Source of the DNA: Paracoccaceae bacterium
Lineage (GTDB): Bacteria; Pseudomonadota; Alphaproteobacteria; Rhodobacterales; Rhodobacteraceae
Length of the DNA: 55,284 bases
Assembly: GCA_902534325.1 (NCBI GenBank)
Contig: CACAPQ010000015.1
Span: forward strand, 1-55,284
Direction of reading: 5' to 3'
Shown: positions 25,349 through 32,838 of the stretch, piece by piece
Layout: each line of letters starts with the position of its first letter
How positions within the stretch are numbered: position 1 is the first letter of the stretch
Program-made: the position numbers and the translations under genes
The notes under the pieces: generated by a model
Told to the model about the DNA's origin: nothing
The model's input: the letters and a program-made list of their open reading frames with translations, nothing else
The model's database searches: none

Positions 25349-25921
25349 ATGAGTGAAGATGAGAGCTTTAAAAAGGACGAAAGTTATAAAAAATTTTTAG
25401 CAAGAGTAAGAGCTATCCTCTGGGTTTGGTTTTTTTCAACTCCTACCATTATTATAACATACATTAAAGATGCGACCCCGATCAGCTTATCGATTTTGGC
25501 TTTCGCGGTCATAATTTCGTTGACATTTTTGCTTACAATTCTGACGGATGATAAGGAAAACCTATCAAAAAATACAGATGTTCTGACAGGAAATGAAGAA
25601 GCAAAAGAGACTTCAAACGAGGAAGCAGAAAGTCCTTCAAATGAACAAGTAGCCAATTCAATTAATATTCCTGAAGATTATGTTCCTAAACCTGAAATTG
25701 AGCAAACCGCTAACACTATTAACCTTGGTGGAAATGATTTAGGCAAAGAAATAGGCTCCACTTCAGTATTTTTATTTATTTTTTTTCAGCATATTTTTAT
25801 TTTGTTGATCGCTTTTTTCTTTTCTATCATGCTTTCAAAATTTTGTTTGTATGTTCGCTTTTATACAGTCTGTTGGCATTATGGAGATTGCGAAAAGCAT
25901 ATTTTAAAAAAGGTTGGGTAA
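25349..25921 (+). CDS. Membrane protein with two hydrophobic blocks, 190 residues; possibly the 5' part of a split gene
   Basis: The pattern is a charged N-terminus, two close helices (residues ~22-65), an acidic linker rich in Asn/Glu/Ser (NEEAKETSNEEAESPSN), then a helix near 140-165. The C-terminal ~25 codons overlap the frame of the next gene by about 80 bases. The second frame continues into a sequence resembling a DUF3592-like protein, so a frameshift near 25.85 kb is plausible. Confidence 0.55.
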   Translation: MSEDESFKKDESYKKFLARVRAILWVWFFSTPTIIITYIKDATPISLSILAFAVIISLTFLLTILTDDKENLSKNTDVLTGNEEAKETSNEEAESPSNEQVANSINIPEDYVPKPEIEQTANTINLGGNDLGKEIGSTSVFLFIFFQHIFILLIAFFFSIMLSKFCLYVRFYTVCWHYGDCEKHILKKVG

Positions 25922-26490
25922 AGGTTTTTGCAAGACCTAACAATATAGTTGAAGAAGAAACGAGTACGGGTGGCGGGAGAATGAGAATACGCATAACTGA
26001 GGGCTGGACATTCACCGTTGATGGACAGCAATACAATGTGAGACAAGGTTCCGAAAATCACTACAAAACAGAAAAAGAAATTTATTGGAATCCTCAAAAT
26101 AATAAGCTGATCATAAACCATAACAGTTACAAAGTTCTATTTTTTCTTTATTCATTAGTAGCCTATTTTTTCTTTTTTACAGGTTTACTACTTTCCGGCC
26201 AACTTGCTCTTCACCCTGTAACCGCATATCCCGTGAATGTATTATTGTTTGCGCCAGTTTTACCAATAGGCATAATCATTTTTTGTGAAATGTATTTTAA
26301 TCAAGTGACACTTCGAACCGTCTTCTTGAATTTACGTGATTCTCTGCTGATGTTAGGTTTGATTGTGTTGTTTCTTACCGCATTTTCTTTGCTCTGTGTA
26401 TTTTTCGCAGTTCGAAACTGGTTTTTTTCCGCAACTGAATGTTCTTTTTGGATATGGCTAACCCATGATTTCACAGGTGTTAATTGTTGA
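25843..26490 (+). CDS. DUF3592-like membrane protein, 215 residues from TTG (start uncertain)
   Basis: After one short helix the frame carries WVKVFARPNNIVEEETST...GWTFTVDGQQYNVRQGS, then helices near residues 100-125, 130-155 and 170-195. The strand-rich middle with membrane flanks resembles DUF3592. The only early starts are TTG at 25843 or ATG at 25981 (with GGGAG before it). Either this is a separate gene with an 80-base overlap, or the second half of the previous one. Confidence 0.5.
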   Translation: MFVCSLLYSLLALWRLRKAYFKKGWVKVFARPNNIVEEETSTGGGRMRIRITEGWTFTVDGQQYNVRQGSENHYKTEKEIYWNPQNNKLIINHNSYKVLFFLYSLVAYFFFFTGLLLSGQLALHPVTAYPVNVLLFAPVLPIGIIIFCEMYFNQVTLRTVFLNLRDSLLMLGLIVLFLTAFSLLCVFFAVRNWFFSATECSFWIWLTHDFTGVNC

Positions 26491-26584
26491 TCCTTGACAA
26501 CTGAAGTTGTCGATGACTGATTTTGCAAGAATAAAGAAAACTTACGCGAAAACTAATCTCTTTATGGCTTTTTGGTCTGGTTAG

Positions 26585-26821
26585 TTACCACCCTGCCACA
26601 TCAGCACACTTACTGTATGTCAGCTTAGGATGATACTCTTCGCACCACTCCATATTAAGGTCAGGTCCTTTGTCAGGTAGCAAAGCCCAGCCAAACAAAA
26701 GCATCCATATTATGTAAGAGCTGAGTATAGCAACGAGAATAAACGAAAGCTTAAAAGAAAACTCGAATACTTTCTCTAGATTGCTTAGCCAGCGTGGCTC
26801 TGTCTCGGTGCTACTGCTCAT
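26585..26821 (-). CDS. Small membrane protein, 78 residues
   Basis: The start is ATG at 26821, inside the stop of the preceding gene (ATGA); MSSSTETEPRWL opens the product. One strong helix (SFILVAILSSYIIWMLLFGWALL) is followed by a C-terminal domain with two Cys (MEWCEEYH, YSKCADV). A truncated copy lies at 15869-15943. Function unknown. Confidence 0.6.
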   Translation of the reverse strand: MSSSTETEPRWLSNLEKVFEFSFKLSFILVAILSSYIIWMLLFGWALLPDKGPDLNMEWCEEYHPKLTYSKCADVAGW

Positions 26822-27045
26822 TGGTCTATACAATCTGCTGTGCCACAGCTGCCAATACCTGTCATGCCATCACTATCATCAATGAATAAAACAAAGACAA
26901 AGAGCATTAGAAGCAAGGCACCTAATGCCATGCTCGTCACTCCTAAGAAGTCTCTTAATGACTTGCCATACTTATTAAATATTGGGGTATTAAAATAAAA
27001 ATTAAAACGGCGGCGCAAAGACCGCACTACTGCTGAATTACTCAT
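26818..27045 (-). CDS. Small membrane protein, 75 residues
   Basis: A basic N-terminus (VVRSLRRRFNFYF), then one helix (VTSMALGALLLMLFVFVLF), then an acidic end with two Cys (SCGTADCIDQ). Its stop overlaps the start of the 78-residue partner. A degenerate copy of both genes lies at 15.6-15.9 kb, showing the pair moves or duplicates as a unit. Confidence 0.6.
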   Translation of the reverse strand: MSNSAVVRSLRRRFNFYFNTPIFNKYGKSLRDFLGVTSMALGALLLMLFVFVLFIDDSDGMTGIGSCGTADCIDQ

Positions 27046-27188
27046 TTTATCTGCCTCTTATTGCCAGTCTTCTGCTGGCTAGGACTAAGAGATTAACACA
27101 TGAATCGATTCTGGCAAAATATGAGTATTTCCCATTGTCAGAAGGAGTAGTGTTTGTAAGACTGTTCACAAAAAGAGGAGTTCCTTAA

Positions 27189-27461
27189 ATGCCCCATGCG
27201 CGAATTATAAATACTGAGTTTAAGTCCAAAGAAGATTTGGAACTATCAATAATCGCATGGCAGAAATGGTCTCCAGACAACATGCCATCCTCGCTTAGTA
27301 GGTACATCGTGCGAACAGGTGAAAAGTCAACAATGATGACGGCTGTTTATGAAAATGAAGAATTGCTCAATCAAGCCCAAGTAATCGCGGCGGAATGGTG
27401 GAAAATGTACGGTCATCATGTTTATGAGACTATAGTTTTTGATGGCCCAGTGATGGAATAA
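27189..27461 (+). CDS. Hypothetical small protein, ABM-like, 90 residues
   Basis: MPHARIINTEFKSKEDLELSIIAW...YIVRTGEKSTMMTAVYENEELLNQAQ shows the strand-helix-strand arrangement and the length of the dimeric alpha-beta barrel proteins found several times in this stretch. AGGAG lies about 10 bases upstream of ATG. No function assigned. Confidence 0.6.
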   Translation: MPHARIINTEFKSKEDLELSIIAWQKWSPDNMPSSLSRYIVRTGEKSTMMTAVYENEELLNQAQVIAAEWWKMYGHHVYETIVFDGPVME

Positions 27462-27486
27462 GTAACCTAAGAAGGACATTTACACT

Positions 27487-27618
27487 ATGGTTGCCGCAAA
27501 AACTTGTTCATCTTGCAAGAAACTCTTTGATGCTAAAGACATCCGTAATAATCTCTGTGAAAAGTGCTTGGCTGTTGAGGTGGTTAAGCACTGGCTGAAC
27601 AGTGACGAGGTTAGGTAA
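27487..27618 (+). CDS. Zinc-ribbon microprotein, 43 residues
   Basis: Two CxxC knuckles, CSSCKKLF and LCEKCLAVEV, separated by 13 residues, suggest a small zinc ribbon. AAGGAC precedes the ATG. It is too short for many gene callers. It sits between two ABM-like genes on the same strand. Confidence 0.55.
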   Translation: MVAAKTCSSCKKLFDAKDIRNNLCEKCLAVEVVKHWLNSDEVR

Positions 27619-27691
27619 ATGAAGCAGAGGTCGGCTGGTAAATATAAAAAAAAAAAGATAGTGATAGGCCGTTCAATTGGAGAATGTATCT

Positions 27692-27991
27692 ATGAAAATG
27701 ATGAGTGTAATAGCTGTTACCCCTAAAGAAGGAGCAGCGGATAAAATTATGGACTTAATTGTTGAGAGTAGAAAAGACGGTGTTGAGGGGCTGGACAGTT
27801 ACAATATTGTACATACACATGAAGAACAATTACTTGTTGTGAATGAGTGGGCTTCTATGGATGATTTTATGAACTATGTGAATGGTCCTCACAATATGAT
27901 TGAGCTTATAGAACATTTATGTGAGCGTTTTGATGAAGAGAACGTATGCAAAGCATACTCTGGAACAATCAGGTACCAACATAAGCAATAA
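27692..27991 (+). CDS. Antibiotic biosynthesis monooxygenase (ABM)-domain protein
   Basis: 99 residues from ATG at 27692, with GGAG upstream. MKMMSVIAVTPKEGAADKIMDLIVE is the characteristic first strand-helix of putative quinol monooxygenases. Then come YNIVHTHEEQLLVVNEWASMDDFMNYVNGPH and a final strand (YSGTIRY). Family members are cofactor-free oxygenases or simply ABM-fold binders. The exact role is unknown. Confidence 0.75.
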   Translation: MKMMSVIAVTPKEGAADKIMDLIVESRKDGVEGLDSYNIVHTHEEQLLVVNEWASMDDFMNYVNGPHNMIELIEHLCERFDEENVCKAYSGTIRYQHKQ

Positions 27992-28001
27992 CCTATGTGA
28001 G

Positions 28002-28044
28002 AAGTTATTTATTTGAGTCACTTGGTTTGCTACGCTTGTAGCAA
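28002..28044 (+). repeat. 43-bp hairpin repeat, copy 2
   Basis: 42 of 43 bases match 23169-23211. The hairpin arms TTTGCTAC/GTAGCAAA flank a GCTT loop. It begins 10 bases after the ABM gene stop, so it may act as terminator or attenuator. Confidence 0.75.
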
Positions 28045-28067
28045 AATGGTACGGATTTGCCTTTTGT

Positions 28068-28721
28068 CTAACCACAAATTGGATTTAATTTTAACTTTTC
28101 AAACATTTTAGCTGTGGTAAGATTTTTAAATGCAGACAGATTTTTTGCTCTCCTAAGTCCTTCTGCTGTACCTGATCCCCACAGTCCATCTATTGCTCCA
28201 TTATAAAGGTTTTGTCCTTTGAGGAATTGCTGAACATATCTCTTATTGCAGCTTGTTAGTTTACTAAATTCTTGTCGGAAAGGACTAGAAGTAGAGCTTT
28301 TCTTATAAGAAGACCCTCCAGTTGAAATGCATGAATAGCGTATTGGGCCTACGTTTTTATAAGCACTTTGAGGACGGATATAAACAATTCCACTGTCTGT
28401 AAAAGGATTTATGTTTATGTAATATGTTAACCTGTAAGTATGTGTGTTTACCCTAACTTGAAAGCTTTTTTCTCTATCACCACCTGAAACTTCAACTTGA
28501 GAATTTTCTAATGTCACATAACTTGCATTGATTTCAAAGGTTCTTGGTGAAAAAGTCTCGAGGAACTCTTGTTGTACCTTTCTGGAAAGGTGTGGGTTCA
28601 TTGAAGAAAATGCTGACGCATAACCATTTTCACGTATTTCACATCTGTAACCTTCAGCTGATATTAGTGATATTTGCAGAGCCAAACAGGTAAAAAAAAC
28701 AGACAATCGTAAAAAAAACAT
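28068..28721 (-). CDS. Secreted protein with C-terminal peptidoglycan-binding-like domain, 217 residues
   Basis: A signal peptide (MFFLRLSVFFTCLALQISLISA) and a strand-rich middle. The C-terminal ~60 residues follow the PG_binding_1 pattern (FLKGQNLYNGAIDGLWGSGT). The same kind of domain, DIDGLWGKGT, occurs in the 529-residue secreted protein at 32839-34428. Probably periplasmic and cell-wall associated. Confidence 0.7.
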   Translation of the reverse strand: MFFLRLSVFFTCLALQISLISAEGYRCEIRENGYASAFSSMNPHLSRKVQQEFLETFSPRTFEINASYVTLENSQVEVSGGDREKSFQVRVNTHTYRLTYYININPFTDSGIVYIRPQSAYKNVGPIRYSCISTGGSSYKKSSTSSPFRQEFSKLTSCNKRYVQQFLKGQNLYNGAIDGLWGSGTAEGLRRAKNLSAFKNLTTAKMFEKLKLNPICG

Positions 28722-28910
28722 TTTCTATCCAAATTAATTATTTTTAATAATAGAAGAAACCTCTAGTAAATAAAGTTAAAAAAAATACGATATAGTATCA
28801 TTTCGAAACCTTTATGTGTGTTTTGTTGTTACCGTAAATACGCAAAGCCCTAGCCGTAAAAATAGTCACCCATATCGAAAAAATACTCCTGAATTTTATT
28901 GTACCTTGAT

Positions 28911-28982
28911 CAAAAAAATGTGAGAGCAGTATCATAGCAACCTAACCGCTGCTCATCTTATACCTTCACGTTTCGTGGGGTA
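28911..28982 (+). repeat. Dispersed ~80-bp intergenic repeat, copy 4
   Basis: CAAAAAAATGTGAGAGC, then TATCATAGCAACCTAACC. GAGCAG and CTGCTC form perfect 6-bp arms around the core. The second half has diverged. It lies about 105 bases before the next + strand gene. Confidence 0.8.
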
Positions 28983-29086
28983 ATCTTTGACAAGTAAATA
29001 CTTTTGTATTTTGGTGGTTTCAGCCAATCCAGCGGTATAGCAAGGTGAGCAAAAAACAGGGATTCATCAATTAACAGGATTGGATT

Positions 29087-29482
29087 ATGAAACCAAAAAC
29101 TACTTTGACGATAACAGCTTTTTTCGGATTTGTTTTTTCATTGGTAATGTTCGTTGCGCCAGAATTTATAACTCGCGAGCAGTTTCCAAATTCAGAAGGC
29201 CAAGGGTTTGCAGACCTTGTTACCGTCCGCTACGCAATCGCAAGTTTAATCCTGGCTTTGGTTATAATTACTTATCATTTGCGAAATATTGAAGGTCTTG
29301 ATTTTCAGGGAAACATAATGAGAGGCTATACTTTGGCTTTCAGTGTGATTTGTATCACTACTCTTGTCTTGCAAATTTTAGGAAAAATATCAGCAGTACC
29401 TCCAATTGTGGGTACAGGTCTTGTTGCCGCTCTTTCGTTTATCTCATGGCTCAGTTTAGCGAAAAGTTCTGACAAAAATTAG
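29087..29482 (+). CDS. Small integral membrane protein, 131 residues
   Basis: Four predicted helices (LTITAFFGFVFSLVMFVAP; YAIASLILALVIITYHL; GYTLAFSVICITTLVLQIL; IVGTGLVAALSFISWLSLA). The arrangement resembles DUF4345-like proteins. Function unknown. ACAGGATTGG precedes the ATG. Confidence 0.6.
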   Translation: MKPKTTLTITAFFGFVFSLVMFVAPEFITREQFPNSEGQGFADLVTVRYAIASLILALVIITYHLRNIEGLDFQGNIMRGYTLAFSVICITTLVLQILGKISAVPPIVGTGLVAALSFISWLSLAKSSDKN

Positions 29483-29605
29483 ATCTTTAATATTTTTCTA
29501 GATATTGCATATTGGTTCACTAACGCTTCTGATAACGCAACGGTCTTTTCACTAAGCGTAATTTAAGTATTAGCCTAATTTCATTAGTAACAAAGGGAGA
29601 AAGAA

Positions 29606-29875
29606 ATGTTTGCTACTTTTACTGACTGGTCAATGGACAATCCTGAGGAGGGTGTAAAAACTGCTGAGGAGATTTGGCCTGAAATGAAAGCCGCAGGTGC
29701 AATTAATATGCGTATTGTCAAAACGGATGATACAGGAGCAAGAAGCATGACTATGTGGCCCAACGAGACTACTGCAATGAAAGCAATTGACGCAATTCGA
29801 GCAAGGGGTGCCGCTAAGTCTGGCTCTGAAGTCGTCGGCAGTGCTATGGGAACGGTTTTAGCCGAAATGGATTAA
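29606..29875 (+). CDS. Small ABM-like protein, paralogue of 16039-16311
   Basis: 89 residues. MFATFTDWSMDN, IWPEMKAAGAINMR and SMTMWPNET align position by position with the minus-strand paralogue (MFVSFTDWEFDG, FWPEMKKHGAVNMR, TMTVWGSKE). AAAGGGAGAAAGAA gives a good ribosome site. The two copies sit 13 kb apart in opposite orientation. Confidence 0.75.
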   Translation: MFATFTDWSMDNPEEGVKTAEEIWPEMKAAGAINMRIVKTDDTGARSMTMWPNETTAMKAIDAIRARGAAKSGSEVVGSAMGTVLAEMD

Positions 29876-29947
29876 CTACTGCTCGCAATTTGATCGCACC
29901 TTTAAGAGCAAAATATGGGTTTATCAGGGCTACTTATGCTAGTTTAT

Positions 29948-30424
29948 CTAATAATCTGAGAAAAAATCATTCTCTATACGTTTTTGAATTTTCGTAAGTT
30001 TGTCTGTTACGGCTATGGAAACTTCGTATTGGTCTCTAGCTAATTTTATGAGTTTTTCAATATCTTTTGCATATCGTGCGCTTTGCTCATTTGAGTCTAC
30101 AAGTCGCATTTGAACATTCCGCAGCAGCGCAGAAAGGATAGGTGAACTCTTTTGTAAATCGGTAATATATGACTTGGGAACTAATTTTGTTTTTACACCA
30201 TCATTTCCAGCGCGAGCAATGACGGAACGTTTTTTATCTAATAACAGTGATGCTTCACCAAAAACTTCAGAAGGACCAATACTATTAAGCTTGAGCCCTC
30301 GCGGGGTAAAAATATCAACTTGGCCCTCAATTATGAAATAAGCATTAAATGATGGTGTGTCATAGTCATATATCAGTGCGTTTGGCTTCCAATTTTTTAT
30401 TGATAATTTATCGTTACTTTCCAT
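29948..30424 (-). CDS. Cyclic-nucleotide-binding-domain protein, 158 residues
   Basis: A CNMP/CAP_ED fold spans residues ~10-115: FNAYFIIEGQVDIFTPRG, then FGEASLLLDKKRSVIARAG, the phosphate-binding cassette with FGEA and the Arg. The C-terminal helix is charged and has no DNA-binding domain, so it may be a stand-alone sensor. Confidence 0.75.
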   Translation of the reverse strand: MESNDKLSIKNWKPNALIYDYDTPSFNAYFIIEGQVDIFTPRGLKLNSIGPSEVFGEASLLLDKKRSVIARAGNDGVKTKLVPKSYITDLQKSSPILSALLRNVQMRLVDSNEQSARYAKDIEKLIKLARDQYEVSIAVTDKLTKIQKRIENDFFSDY

Positions 30425-30895
30425 CAAATAAGGCTCCCCAGCATATATAACCTATATTTATGAGGTTGACCTCAAAGGCAAACATCATTGTCTTTAGCCC
30501 AATTGAGGTTCAACTTCAAAAAGCTTTGCGCTCCTGTAAACTCTAACTTTTCTAATATTAGCAGTGTTTGAATTCATTAAATTTTAGAAACCCAAAGTGG
30601 CTCTTAAATGGCCATAAACTTGATAAGCATAACACTTAATAAGTAATTACATAAGCTACCGCAAGGATTGAGTGTTTCAAATACAGAATGGAAAAGAAAA
30701 AGAAAGAATTTGAAAAGTGATCCAAATAAATGTTCAGGCTGTATCAAATTATATACAAACTGACCTTTCATGTCGGTTAGCGTACCATCAGCAGTTCAAA
30801 GGCCTTACATTAGTTTGTGAGGCTTTTTATTACGGCAGGTATGTCAAGTCATTCTTAGCCAACTAGAGTAGTTGCAATTAAAATGAATGTGATTG
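30425..30895. other. 470-base gene-free region with one terminator-like hairpin
   Basis: No convincing frame. AAGGCCTTACA pairs with TGTGAGGCTT around a 6-base loop (30799-30824) followed by TTTT, a reasonable + strand terminator with no clear upstream gene on that strand. Confidence 0.4.
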
Positions 30896-31435
30896 CTACA
30901 TTTTTATTTCTCGAAGAGTGTTAATTTCGTATAAATTTGATGTTGGTTGAACTCTTTGCATCAAACGAAAGAAACGACCTGCTGGTGCTTCCTTAGATCC
31001 ATAATACCCGCGCTTTTTCCCAGTACTATAAACGCAATCTAATTCATCGGTTTCGTATTGGTCTTTGGTAAGGTCAATAATATCTCCATTATTGTTATCA
31101 ATTAACCACCAATGTCCTTCTCCTTCTATGTCTTCACCTCTTACTGGTGAAAGGATGTTGGTGTTCATGAAATACAAAAACGCAAACGTGGCAGGAACAC
31201 ATTGCCCAAACAATGTTCTGTTCCATCGTGGATGACCTGATGGGTATTTCTTCCTTACATCATTACTGATTAGGTCATCAGTGAGGTTAATACGTATCTT
31301 GTCTGATAAGAGCGATACATTTTCTGAGGTGTATTCTAATCGTTCAAAACTCAACACCTCAAAGCGTTTTCCTTTTGGGCGGAAGATACTGTGACCTTCT
31401 TCATTTTTTATAATGTACTGATGGTGTTTTGACAT
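30896..31435 (-). CDS. YunG-like protein, 179 residues
   Basis: The block FGQCVPATFAFLYF, then GEGHWWLIDNNNGDIIDLTKDQYE, supplies an ordered Cys, His and Asp like the YunG family (GQCAVTAL...GHYWN...IDLT). That triad order fits a papain-like fold. Whether it is an active protease or acyltransferase is unknown. The assignment rests on remembered motifs. Confidence 0.55.
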   Translation of the reverse strand: MSKHHQYIIKNEEGHSIFRPKGKRFEVLSFERLEYTSENVSLLSDKIRINLTDDLISNDVRKKYPSGHPRWNRTLFGQCVPATFAFLYFMNTNILSPVRGEDIEGEGHWWLIDNNNGDIIDLTKDQYETDELDCVYSTGKKRGYYGSKEAPAGRFFRLMQRVQPTSNLYEINTLREIKM

Positions 31436-31654
31436 CTTTCTACATTAATGCATTTTTTATATCTTCAGAAAGTGAAAAAGAAGGAGAAATGGCTCGAGGA
31501 AGTGTAATAAGGACTTAATTAAACAGCAAACGGGATTATTAATGCCTAAAAATTTAACAAAAACATTTTTCTTAGAATGTGGCGTAGCGTACTAGTTGAT
31601 GATTTTAGTCGGGTAAGCCTAGAATTAATCTCAGGCTATTAAATAAGGAAAAAA

Positions 31655-32473
31655 ATGACTAAAGATGATGACCATGAGTTTAAAATTATTCGTGAGTTGA
31701 AAGAGAACGCTAAAGTCGTTTGGTCTGATTTCTCTTTATTTGAGAACTTTACTGGAACTGCTGCTCCAAAGGTTGTTAAGTTTGCAGGCATAAATGCGAA
31801 TGATAGGGTTTTAGATGTAGGGTGTGGTACGGGTGTACTGGCTTTGACAGCAGCACGATTAGGAGCAAAAGTTGTTGGTCAAGATTTAACTCCAAAATTA
31901 GTTGAAAGAGCCATTGAAAATTCAAGGATCTTTGGTCTGGAAGTTGATTTTGTTGAAAGTGACGTAGAGCAGTTACCGTTTGAAAATGCGAGTTTTGATT
32001 GTGTCATCAGCCAATTTGGTCACATGTTTGCTCCAAGGCCCTCGGTTGCTTTAAGTGAAATGTTACGGGTCCTTAAACCGAAAGGCACTATTGCCTTTGC
32101 CACCTGGCCTCCAGAGTTATTTATGGGCAGGTTTCTAAAGATTAATGGAAAATATGGACCCCCGTTGCCTAAAAGCGCAGAATCTCCAGTCCTATGGGGC
32201 GATGTTAAAGTTGTTACGGAAAGGATTTCTCCATACGTAGAAAGTCTTGTTTTCGATCGTAACCGTATCAGACTTCAGGGTATGAGTGTTGGCCATATTA
32301 GGGGCATATTTGAAACGGGGCCGGGGCCTTTAAAAAATTTGATAAACAAAATTTCTAATGAGCCAGAAAAATTAGATATTTTAAGAGCTGAAATAAATAA
32401 GTCTATCTCTGACTATTTTGAAGATAATCACTTGAGACTAGATTATCTTTTAACTAGGGGCCGCAAAATATAA
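31655..32473 (+). CDS. Class I SAM-dependent methyltransferase
   Basis: 272 residues. SAM-binding motif I is VLDVGCGTGVLALTAA (residues ~48-63). Motif II is GQDLTP and motif III (post-II) is FDCVISQFGHMFA. Resembles UbiE/COQ5-like and small-molecule methyltransferases. The acceptor is unknown. AATAAGG precedes the ATG. Confidence 0.85.
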   Translation: MTKDDDHEFKIIRELKENAKVVWSDFSLFENFTGTAAPKVVKFAGINANDRVLDVGCGTGVLALTAARLGAKVVGQDLTPKLVERAIENSRIFGLEVDFVESDVEQLPFENASFDCVISQFGHMFAPRPSVALSEMLRVLKPKGTIAFATWPPELFMGRFLKINGKYGPPLPKSAESPVLWGDVKVVTERISPYVESLVFDRNRIRLQGMSVGHIRGIFETGPGPLKNLINKISNEPEKLDILRAEINKSISDYFEDNHLRLDYLLTRGRKI

Positions 32474-32518
32474 TTTTTAATTGAATTATCTTTTTGAGTT
32501 TTAAATAGTGTGGACTTT

Positions 32519-32537
32519 GGTGGCCCATGTGGTGGCC
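32519..32537. promoter_or_regulatory. Paired heptamer GGTGGCC (12-base period), possible integrase arm site
   Basis: GGTGGCC occurs twice, twelve bases apart start-to-start, 62 bases left of the 24-bp tRNA fragment at 32600. The geometry parallels GGAACCC pairs beside the element 2 att copies. Its position outside element 1 suggests it belonged to an older element on the left. Confidence 0.4.
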
Positions 32538-32599
32538 TCCCCTGGTTAAACAAACAACAAAACCGTTGTAAAACAGTGGTTTAACCTGAGATAAACTTG

Positions 32600-32623
32600 G
32601 GAAGTGGTGCCCCCACACGGACT
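32600..32623. repeat. att copy 1: 24-bp match to att copy 2, including the tRNA-Thr 3' end
   Basis: Matches 38525-38548 over 24 bases, including TGGTGCCCCCACACGGACT, the tRNA-Thr 3' terminus with CCA. Marks the left end of element 1 (or the right end of a lost older element). Confidence 0.75.
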
Positions 32624-32838
32624 GCAGAAACTTAAAGTTACACCAAATCAATTCCTGCGTGCAAGAATCCCACGGTTTATACAGCCTGTCAACTTTTGAA
32701 GAACACACAATGAATACCAATTGTGGCTAAATGTGTACCGAATGTGTGACGACAGAAAGGGGATGCATGGGCCACCCTACCCCTAGTGGATAGTTATAGT
32801 TGAGCTTTGACAGAAATTTGGAATTCAACTTTGCAGAT

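Noticed and set aside
17861-28982. Dispersed repeat as a CRISPR array or a named riboswitch
   Set aside because: Copies are kilobases apart with no spacers; the core does not match cobalamin, SAM or glycine riboswitch sequences that I can recognise.
32454-32720. An 88-codon minus-strand frame near the att copy
   Set aside because: It spans the att fragment and arm-like repeats, and overlaps the methyltransferase end; composition unlike a real gene.
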